Below, piece by piece: positions 1 to 4,940 of a stretch of 5,235 nucleotides of DNA (the first letter of the stretch is position 1; every line of letters starts with the position of its first letter). The DNA is taken from positions 1-5,235 of the forward strand of contig CAZJDM010000234.1 of the NCBI GenBank assembly GCA_964544765.1, given 5' to 3'. The notes beneath the pieces were generated by a model. It saw nothing but the letters and a program-made list of their open reading frames with translations, was not told the DNA's origin and did not search any database. A program made the translations under genes and the position numbers. Origin of the DNA: CAZJDM01 sp964544765 (GTDB taxonomy: Bacteria; Bdellovibrionota_B; Oligoflexia; CAYFLR01).

Positions 1-57
1 CTGGGCCATATAAAGAAAATCGGTGGGGGTCGGTCCACTGTTTATAGTATTAAGTAG
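1..57 (+). CDS. possible 3' end of a helix-turn-helix protein, perhaps a serine recombinase (partial)
   Basis: Frame 1 is open from the window edge and reads LGHIKKIGGGRSTVYSIK before a TAG stop at 55-57. The RSTVY motif resembles the recognition helix of the C-terminal helix-turn-helix in resolvase/invertase-type serine recombinases, where a (G)RSTVY stretch close to the C-terminus is typical. This stretch also looks more G+C-rich than the intergenic DNA that follows, which would suit a gene of different origin. Only 18 codons are visible, so the family call is an inference from one short motif. The other two plus frames close within the first 50 bases. If real, a mobile element or recombinase gene sits just left of the polysaccharide genes. 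It could equally be a chance open frame or another DNA-binding protein. Confidence 0.27.
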   Translation: MGHIKKIGGGRSTVYSIK

Positions 58-84
58 CTTTTGGATGACCTTCCTCAAAAAAAT

Positions 85-96
85 ATTCAATTGAAT
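85..96. repeat. 12-bp perfect palindrome in the upstream intergenic region
   Basis: ATTCAATTGAAT is its own reverse complement. It lies about 90 bp upstream of the predicted promoter of the plus-strand operon, in very AT-rich DNA. It could be a protein-binding site, but palindromes of this size are not rare in such AT-rich sequence, and no second copy was noticed in the window. Confidence 0.4.
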
Positions 97-131
97 TATA
101 TATCAAAAAATGTTTATTATTTTTATCCTAT

Positions 132-180
132 TCAGGATGATAGTTGCATTCATAATAAATTTTTCACATAAACATCCTGA
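132..180. repeat. 8-bp inverted repeat flanking the promoter region
   Basis: TCAGGATG (132-139) is the exact reverse complement of CATCCTGA (173-180), with 33 bases between. The left arm also takes part in a small local hairpin, ATCCT (125-129), loop ATTC, AGGAT (134-138). The right arm runs into the TG of the extended -10 element at 178-186, so a protein bound to both arms would affect transcription of the operon. The repeat is seen directly. The operator role is an inference. Confidence 0.45.
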
Positions 181-186
181 TATAAT
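178..186 (+). promoter_or_regulatory. extended -10 promoter for the cupin-aminotransferase-membrane protein operon
   Basis: TGATATAAT is a perfect extended -10 element (TGn followed by consensus TATAAT at 181-186). No good -35 box sits at the usual 16-18 bp spacing; the best nearby match is TTTTCA at 161-166, which is too close. Extended -10 promoters often work without a strong -35. Transcription would start near base 193, giving a leader of about 50 nt before the ATG at 242. A second perfect TATAAT at 196-201 lacks both TGn and a -35 and is less likely. Confidence 0.5.
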
Positions 187-241
187 TAATAAAGATATAA
201 TGATTAATAGAACTAATTAAAATAATTTTGAGGATATTTTA

Positions 242-649
242 ATGAATATTGAAAAAGTCGAATCAAAAGGACAGATTTTTGCCCTTATCTTCCGTCACTC
301 CTTAAAGATCGATGATGAAGTAAAATTTTTAACACCTGAGGAATATCCACTTCAACTAGGCTTAATTGATAGAAAACAAGGGTACAAATTTAGGCCCCAT
401 ATCCACAACGACTTTCACTATAAAGTTAATACAACTCAAGAATTTCTCTACATTGAGGAAGGAATCTTAAAAACAACTATTTTTGACAATGAATGGTTTC
501 CTATTTATGAAACAGCTTTATGTAAAGGCGATTTTTTATTGACTATAGCGGGAGGTCATGCTTTTGAAGTAAAAGAAGACGTTCGTATCATCGAGGTCAA
601 ACAAGGGCCATACCCGGGAGACAAATATGCAAAAAGATTTAAAGACTAG
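242..649 (+). CDS. small cupin-fold protein of a polysaccharide locus
   Basis: This 135-residue protein is a complete single-domain cupin. The first cupin motif holds the likely metal ligands His53 and His55 (PHIHND) and Glu67 (QEFLYI), followed by Gly74. The second motif is GDFLLTIAGGHAFEV, with His106 as the fourth ligand. The end, EVKQGPYPGDKYAKRF, matches my memory of a short uncharacterised cupin family often found beside sugar aminotransferases in O-antigen and capsule clusters. It is not an obvious FdtA/WxcM ketoisomerase, RmlC epimerase or WbuC. The ATG at 242 has a good Shine-Dalgarno GAGGA at 230-234 with seven bases between. The gene is first in the operon, and its last 23 bases overlap the aminotransferase gene. 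A role in binding or isomerising a keto-sugar nucleotide is possible but unproven. The fold call is firm; the function is unknown. Confidence 0.85.
   Translation: MNIEKVESKGQIFALIFRHSLKIDDEVKFLTPEEYPLQLGLIDRKQGYKFRPHIHNDFHYKVNTTQEFLYIEEGILKTTIFDNEWFPIYETALCKGDFLLTIAGGHAFEVKEDVRIIEVKQGPYPGDKYAKRFKD
616..620 (+). promoter_or_regulatory. ribosome binding site inside the cupin gene that sets the aminotransferase start
   Basis: GGGAG lies six bases before the ATG at 627 and is wholly within the cupin coding sequence. It supports 627 as the true start despite the 23-bp overlap in a different frame (+1), and suggests translational coupling of the two proteins. Confidence 0.6.
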
Positions 650-1763
650 TTTTATTCCAGTAAATGTTCCTGTCGTATCTAAAGAAGCAATCGCATATGC
701 CAAAGAATGTTTAGAAACGGGTTGGTTATCTTCGGCAGGACCCTATGTGCCAAAATTTGAGCAGGCTTTTGCAGAATATCTGGGGCTTAAACATGGGGTA
801 GCTGTTTCCAGTGGAACAGCGGCTTTACATTGTAGTTTGTTAGCTTTAGGAATTAAGAAAGGTGACGAGGTAATCGTTCCTGCTTTTACTATGATGGCAA
901 CTATTTTTGCTGTTATGTATACCGGAGCAAAACCTATATTTGTTGATTGCGATTTGGATAATTTTAATATTGATCCAGAAAAAATCGAGGAAAAGATTTC
1001 CTCCAAAACAAAGGCTATTATACCTGTTCATATATTTGGCCATGCCTGTGAAATGGATACAATAACTGCAATCGCCAATAAACATAATTTGAAAATCATT
1101 GAAGACGCGGCTCAAGCACATGGTGGAAGATATAAAGGTAATTTATGTGGTTCCATGGGAGATTTAAGTTGTTTTAGTTTTTACGCTAATAAAATTATCG
1201 CTGCCGGCGAAGGGGGTTTGGTCGTAACAAATGATGATGTTTTAGCAAAAAGACTAAGACGTTTTAGAGATTTATGTCATTCAGAAGAAAAACGTTTTAT
1301 CCATGATGATATCGGCTATAACTTTCGTATAACTAACGTTCAGGCTGCTATTGGCTTGGGAGAATTACAAAACATAGATACCTATATCCAACAAAAAATT
1401 GAAATGGCCAATTTATATAACCAAGAGCTAAAAAAATATCCCGGAATTAGGCTGCCTATTACAAAGCCATTGATAAATAATGTATTTTGGATGTATGGCA
1501 TCTTGATTGATAAGGATTATTTCGGCATTGATAAGGACCAATTTAGAACAAAGCTAAGAGAAAGAGGGGTCGATACACGAGACTTCTTTTATCCTCCTCA
1601 AATGCAGCCGGTATTAAGTCATTTGATCGATTCCAACGCAACTTTTCCTAACGCAACATACGTTACGGAAAATGGTTGTTATTTGCCAAGTGGTTTAGCT
1701 TTATCAAAAGAGGAAATTAAAAGAGTTTGTCAAATTATTGGCGAATTGAAAGAAAATAGGTAA
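627..1763 (+). CDS. DegT/DnrJ/EryC1 family sugar aminotransferase, GDP-perosamine synthase-like
   Basis: This is a PLP-dependent nucleotide-sugar aminotransferase, likely converting a 4-keto-6-deoxy sugar nucleotide to its 4-amino form in the cytoplasm with glutamate as donor. The 378 residues are the usual family length. The catalytic lysine is Lys189 in SFYANKIIAAGEGG. Ser62-Gly63-Thr64-Ala65 fit the cofactor phosphate site, Asp160 in IIEDAAQAHG binds the pyridine nitrogen, and Gln163 follows. The FFYP segment (320-323) and the early GWLSSAGPYV block (32-41) resemble perosamine synthases such as RfbE/Per more than ArnB or WecE types. That subfamily call comes from memory, and the exact substrate is not proven. 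The start at 627 puts conserved FIPVN at residues 9-13, close to the usual N-terminus. The gene overlaps the cupin by 23 bp, and the next gene's ATG follows its TAA directly, so all three are probably co-translated. Confidence 0.9.
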   Translation: MQKDLKTSFIPVNVPVVSKEAIAYAKECLETGWLSSAGPYVPKFEQAFAEYLGLKHGVAVSSGTAALHCSLLALGIKKGDEVIVPAFTMMATIFAVMYTGAKPIFVDCDLDNFNIDPEKIEEKISSKTKAIIPVHIFGHACEMDTITAIANKHNLKIIEDAAQAHGGRYKGNLCGSMGDLSCFSFYANKIIAAGEGGLVVTNDDVLAKRLRRFRDLCHSEEKRFIHDDIGYNFRITNVQAAIGLGELQNIDTYIQQKIEMANLYNQELKKYPGIRLPITKPLINNVFWMYGILIDKDYFGIDKDQFRTKLRERGVDTRDFFYPPQMQPVLSHLIDSNATFPNATYVTENGCYLPSGLALSKEEIKRVCQIIGELKENR

Positions 1764-2732
1764 ATGAAGAATATAAATTGGACAAAATTTATAAAATCAT
1801 TACTCATTTTCTTGGTAATTGGTCTGATCTTCTTCTTTCTTTTTAAAAGACTACATGAATCCTGGGATCAATTAGCTGATTATAAATTCACTTTCTCCCC
1901 AACATTGATGACTTTTTCTTTTTTCTTCTATATTTCTATGCATATATTCTTTGGCCTTCTTTGGAACCAGGTTTTGAAGAAATTAGATCCCTCCTCCAAC
2001 ATGCGCTCTTTTCGCGCTGTAACTATAAACATTTATTCCTTTTTCGCCAGATACGTGCCTGGTAAAATTGGGTTAATTTTGGGAAAAGCTTATCTGGCCA
2101 AAGAAGAAGGTATAGGATATAAAAATTCAATAACAAGTTCCCTTTATGAGAACATATTCATTATTAACGCGGGATTATCTCTCGGGTTACTAGGAGTATC
2201 TTCATATCTTTACACGCAAGGGCATAGTTTATACATATATTTAAGTGGAACATTTATCATTATTTCCAACATTGTTCTGTTTAGTAAGGGCTTTTATTAT
2301 CCATTAAAGCTGGCCCTTAAAATTTTCAAAAGAGATCCTTTACCCAAAGAATATTTCCTTCCTACCAAGGATATTATATGGTTATCAATCCTTTATTTAA
2401 TACCTTGCCTTATCGAAGGATTCGGTTATTACTTAGTTGTTAGCTCCATCACATCTTTAAATCCCGGAAGTGTATTATATCTAATAGGAGTGATCAATCT
2501 AGCGGGATCAATAGGTATTATTGCTCTCTTTGCTCCCAGTGGTTTAGGAGTACGAGAAGGCATAATGGTTTTACTTCTACAAGCTGTAATGCCTTTAGAA
2601 GTCGCAATACTAACCTCGATTTTAGCTCGTCTATGGACCGTAATTGGGGATTTGGTGACACTTGTAATCACTTTTATTTTTAATAGAATTCCTTGGAAAA
2701 GTTCGATTCAAGACTTTGCTACAACTAAGTAA
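1764..2732 (+). CDS. flippase-like integral membrane protein (lysylphosphatidylglycerol synthase TM region / UPF0104 family)
   Basis: This 322-residue polytopic inner-membrane protein has hydrophobic segments near 10-27, 47-68, 126-147, 153-172, 203-225, 236-257, 265-288 and 291-307. Family signatures are YVPGKIG (97-103), a buried glutamate in LYEN (Glu129), PSGLGVREG (258-266) and RLWTVIGD (289-296). The same domain forms the membrane part of MprF (aminoacyl-phosphatidylglycerol synthase/flippase) and occurs alone in many glycan clusters, where its role is mostly uncharacterised but thought to concern lipid or lipid-linked glycan transfer. No soluble synthase domain is present, so it is not a full MprF. 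The ATG abuts the TAA of the aminotransferase (TAAATG), with only a weak AGG at 1758-1760, so initiation probably depends on coupling. Its 3' end overlaps the opposite-strand methyltransferase by 25 bp. Confidence 0.85.
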   Translation: MKNINWTKFIKSLLIFLVIGLIFFFLFKRLHESWDQLADYKFTFSPTLMTFSFFFYISMHIFFGLLWNQVLKKLDPSSNMRSFRAVTINIYSFFARYVPGKIGLILGKAYLAKEEGIGYKNSITSSLYENIFIINAGLSLGLLGVSSYLYTQGHSLYIYLSGTFIIISNIVLFSKGFYYPLKLALKIFKRDPLPKEYFLPTKDIIWLSILYLIPCLIEGFGYYLVVSSITSLNPGSVLYLIGVINLAGSIGIIALFAPSGLGVREGIMVLLLQAVMPLEVAILTSILARLWTVIGDLVTLVITFIFNRIPWKSSIQDFATTK

Positions 2733-3502
2733 CCATTTCCTAGATCAGTATTTTTAAAATATGTTTGTATCTTGGCAAAGGGATAGATAGTTATTGGATT
2801 AAGAAAAAATGATATTATTTTAATTAATAAGAAATTATGTGCCAATCCGCTTTTTTTAACATCCTCTACCCTTACATTATGATGATGATCAATCTTTTTA
2901 TGAGTTTTAACTCTGATATCTTTTTTACTTCTTTTGCCACTCTTACTCCTTTCACTCCTTTTGACTCTTAAAAAATGAAAAAAATTCAAAAATGGTTTTA
3001 AGATGTTGGAAAGAGGAAAACCATAGTTCCAAATCAATTCTACTTTGAAATTGGCCCTTTCTAATATCTTAATTATTTCTTCTCTAGTGAAACAGTTCAT
3101 TGCTCCCGTTGCTTTTTCGGCAAAACCAGCTGAATTTTTATTTGTGAAAGAAAAAATTACCTTACCATTACTCTTTAATATCTTCTTATAATCTAGTAAT
3201 TCTTTTACCGGATCTTTAAAATAACCTATTACTTCAAAGAAAAGAATTGAATCATATTGTTTTTCAGTATCTAACTCTGAAAGTAATGTAATATTCACAT
3301 GATCACATTTTGCCAATAATTGTTTTGCTTCTTGATGAGCTTTTGTCGAAAAATCATAGCCAGAACCCATGTATCCCATTTTACTGAGAGTGAGTAGCAT
3401 TTGGCCACTTCCAAAACCAACTTCTAAGAAATTTCCGACCGGAATAGTTCGTAATAATTGGGTTAAGGAGTATTCGCGCAAAAGGTATCGAGGAGGTTTC
3501 AT
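2708..3502 (-). CDS. class I SAM-dependent methyltransferase
   Basis: The protein is 264 residues if started at the ATG ending at 3502. A TTG one codon upstream is possible, but the ATG is preferred; its upstream GCGAG is a weak ribosome site. Motif I is FLEVGFGSGQ (25-34), the acidic residue ending strand 2 is Asp50 (GYDFS), and FFEVIGYFKDP (88-98) matches the FEVIEHxxDP region of UbiG-like Methyltransf_11/23 enzymes. GKVIFSFTNKN (113-123) is strand 5. The C-terminus NTDLGNGYLVVAKS looks like the normal end of the family, so the gene is intact. Between core and tail lies a lysine/arginine-rich tract (about 179-203) built from a 9-bp repeat, followed by three histidines (206-208). The gene follows the glycosyltransferase after 31 bp and is likely co-transcribed. 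By context it may methylate a sugar or a lipid-linked glycan; the substrate is unknown. Confidence 0.85.
   Translation of the reverse strand: MKPPRYLLREYSLTQLLRTIPVGNFLEVGFGSGQMLLTLSKMGYMGSGYDFSTKAHQEAKQLLAKCDHVNITLLSELDTEKQYDSILFFEVIGYFKDPVKELLDYKKILKSNGKVIFSFTNKNSAGFAEKATGAMNCFTREEIIKILERANFKVELIWNYGFPLSNILKPFLNFFHFLRVKRSERSKSGKRSKKDIRVKTHKKIDHHHNVRVEDVKKSGLAHNFLLIKIISFFLNPITIYPFAKIQTYFKNTDLGNGYLVVAKS
2918..2962 (-). repeat. degenerate 9-bp tandem repeat inside the methyltransferase gene
   Basis: On the minus strand, five successive 9-base units read AAAAGGAGT, GAAAGGAGT, AAGAGTGGC, AAAAGAAGT and AAAAAAGAT. They encode KRS-ERS-KSG-KRS-KKD (residues 181-195 from the ATG). The unit is a multiple of three, so gain or loss of copies keeps the frame. 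The repeat is imperfect, with units one and two differing at one base and the others more diverged. Confidence 0.7.
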
Positions 3503-3522
3503 CAAAATATCTCGCTAAAATA

Positions 3523-3545
3523 GAAACCGCGTTTCAAAGCGGGTT
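3523..3545 (-). other. two competing hairpins at the glycosyltransferase-methyltransferase junction
   Basis: On the plus strand, GAAAC (3523-3527) and GTTTC (3531-3535) pair around a 3-base CGC loop. The alternative is AACCGC (3525-3530) pairing with GCGGGTT (3539-3545), with one bulged base and an 8-base loop. The two share bases and exclude each other. They overlap the TGA stop of the glycosyltransferase and lie just before the methyltransferase start. In minus-strand RNA the stem is followed by UCUAUUUUAG, a poor U-tract, so a leaky terminator, attenuator or mRNA-stability element is possible, but a strong terminator is unlikely. Confidence 0.35.
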
Positions 3546-4769
3546 AGTTGATAAATTGCTCAATAATTGATTCATTCCTACTTTCATTTTTTCAAAGGTA
3601 AATCTATTTCTATAATCTTCTTTAACATTATTTGCTAATTGCTGTCTAAAGCTTGCATCTTTGATCAACCGCTCTAATGCGTCAGCCATTGCATTTTGAT
3701 CATTCATCTCGACCAAAACTCCTGTTTTATTTTGGATGAAATCTTCTGGGATTCCATCACATAAAGTTGTTACAATCGCAACTCCCTTTTTCATGGCCTC
3801 TAATAAAGATATGGCTCCACTTCCCTCTTCAATTGAAGGTAATACATAAATATCCGTATAATTCAGAACATTATTTACAGACTTAACAAAGCCCAAAAAT
3901 TTTATTTCATTCATAAGGCCCAATTTATTTGCAAGTTTTTTATGATGCTTAAGAAAAATACCACTACCCGCAATAACACAGTTAAAAGATATATTTCTCT
4001 CCTTAAGTATCTTAACGGCTTTTAAAAAGGTGTTAATGCCTTTTCTAGGATCTTGTCGACAAATCACAGACACCGTAGGAACATTTGGATCTGTTAAGCA
4101 ATCAGATGTAAAATCGACGTCAGACTCTCTAGTATAAATATCAATATAGTAAGGGAACTTTACAACTCTATTTGGGTCTAGTCCTTTAATCTCCTCAAGT
4201 AAAATCTTTCTAGTTGATTCATAATGGATCGCAACGACGTCTGTTTTCTTTAGCATTCGATGTTCAATTGGTTTATAAAAGAGTTTAGCAAAATAGTATA
4301 TTCCTAAGATGAGTAAATAGGGTTTAATACCATAGTCTTGCCAAAGCGCTCCATTTAAGTGCCCCTTATATTCATGTTGATAGGTGGTAAAATAACCTAC
4401 AATGGTCCTTACGTTAATTTTCTTCTTAGATAATTCCTTTTTTAATTTTATACCAGCGGTACCCCATAGTGCAGCGCTGTATACAATGATTTCACTGGCT
4501 TTTTCATTTTCTACAATTTCTTTCATTTTTTTTACAAACGAAGAAATCATAAAAAACATTCCTAGACCGGCCAATTTGTTAAAAGGTGTCTTTACATGAA
4601 TAATATTGGCAAAGTCTTCAACAATAGTTTCTTCTTTATGACTAAAACCAATAACGTAAACAGTATATCCGCTTGAATTAAGTATCTTAGCGGTATTATA
4701 GGCATACGCTCCTAAACCACCTGGAAGTGTAATTGGTGATTTTCCACTGACCACAAAAGCAATTTTCAT
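3534..4769 (-). CDS. GT4-type (GT-B fold) glycosyltransferase
   Basis: This 411-residue protein has a normal length for glycosyl transferase family 1 (GT4), which moves a sugar from a nucleotide donor to a glycan or lipid-linked acceptor at the cytoplasmic face. The N-terminal domain opens MKIAFVVSGKSP with the glycine loop PGGLGAYAYNTA (16-27). The C-terminal donor domain carries CRQDPRKG (237-244; Arg238 and Lys243 likely contact the donor phosphates), IAGSG (266-270), FLGFV (291-295) and DIYVLPSIEEGSGAISLLEA (306-325). In that last motif Glu315 and Glu324 are eight residues apart, one more than the usual EX7E. A hydrophobic helix at about 150-165 could help membrane association. The ATG ending at 4769 has a Shine-Dalgarno AAGGG (4779-4783) nine bases upstream. 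It is likely the first gene of a two-gene unit with the methyltransferase. Donor and acceptor cannot be told from sequence. Confidence 0.9.
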   Translation of the reverse strand: MKIAFVVSGKSPITLPGGLGAYAYNTAKILNSSGYTVYVIGFSHKEETIVEDFANIIHVKTPFNKLAGLGMFFMISSFVKKMKEIVENEKASEIIVYSAALWGTAGIKLKKELSKKKINVRTIVGYFTTYQHEYKGHLNGALWQDYGIKPYLLILGIYYFAKLFYKPIEHRMLKKTDVVAIHYESTRKILLEEIKGLDPNRVVKFPYYIDIYTRESDVDFTSDCLTDPNVPTVSVICRQDPRKGINTFLKAVKILKERNISFNCVIAGSGIFLKHHKKLANKLGLMNEIKFLGFVKSVNNVLNYTDIYVLPSIEEGSGAISLLEAMKKGVAIVTTLCDGIPEDFIQNKTGVLVEMNDQNAMADALERLIKDASFRQQLANNVKEDYRNRFTFEKMKVGMNQLLSNLSTNPL

Positions 4770-4785
4770 GTATTTAAACCCTTGT

Positions 4786-4836
4786 CTTTGCTATACTACA
4801 CTATAATTTAATTTGTATTACTTTGCTTTACTCTAC
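4786..4836. repeat. imperfect direct repeat in the leader of the glycosyltransferase gene
   Basis: CTTTGCTATACTAC (4786-4799) and CTTTGCTTTACTCTAC (4821-4836) share CTTTGCT-TACT-TAC with a 2-base indel, and start 35 bp apart. They lie between the predicted minus-strand promoter and the start codon, with the first copy only a few bases from the Shine-Dalgarno. They may be binding sites or a chance product of the biased base composition here. Confidence 0.35.
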
Positions 4837-4842
4837 CTAATT

Positions 4843-4870
4843 TTGATCTTTGAAAACCCACTATGATCAA
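4843..4870. repeat. 6-bp inverted repeat next to the predicted minus-strand promoter
   Basis: TTGATC (4843-4848) and GATCAA (4865-4870) are inverted copies separated by 16 bases, just downstream of the predicted -10. This is a possible operator, but it is short and could be due to chance. Confidence 0.25.
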
Positions 4871-4875
4871 GCACA

Positions 4876-4904
4876 TATATACTAACTACCAAAAAATTAA
4901 TCAA
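4876..4904 (-). promoter_or_regulatory. sigma70-like promoter for the glycosyltransferase-methyltransferase unit
   Basis: On the minus strand TTGATT (4899-4904) and TATATA (4876-4881) match four of six bases each to the -35 and -10 consensus, with the ideal 17-bp spacing. Transcription would begin near 4869, giving a leader of about 100 nt. The 170-bp gap after the upstream gene leaves room for a separate promoter. In DNA this AT-rich, chance matches are common. Confidence 0.35.
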
Positions 4905-4905
4905 C

Positions 4906-4940
4906 ACTATTCTCGTGCTTCATCACGTCTTGTTAATAGT
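4906..4940 (-). other. nested inverted repeat just after the stop of the right-hand partial gene
   Basis: ACTATT (4906-4911) pairs with AATAGT (4935-4940), and inside it CGTG (4914-4917) pairs with CACG (4924-4927) around a 6-base loop. The outer arm touches the TAA stop at 4940-4942. No U-run follows on the minus strand, so it is not a standard intrinsic terminator, although it may protect the 3' end of the transcript. Confidence 0.25.

Noticed and set aside
743..1121. Two open frames of about 90 codons on the minus strand
   Set aside because: They lie wholly inside the aminotransferase gene on the opposite strand and have no recognisable protein features. The sense-strand protein has full family motifs.
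2429..2671. 80-codon open frame on the minus strand
   Set aside because: It is an antisense shadow of the C-terminal membrane segments and PSGLGVREG motif of the flippase-like protein.
3503..3505. TTG as the start of the methyltransferase
   Set aside because: An ATG is the very next codon and is the more usual start. The choice changes the protein by one residue only.
3523..3545. Strong rho-independent terminator after the glycosyltransferase
   Set aside because: The stem is short with a bulge and the following U-tract is interrupted, so at most a weak or conditional terminator is supported.
4402..4599. 65-codon open frame on the plus strand with a hydrophobic sequence
   Set aside because: It lies inside the glycosyltransferase gene on the other strand. 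Its hydrophobicity is explained by reading lysine-rich and alanine-rich codons in antisense.
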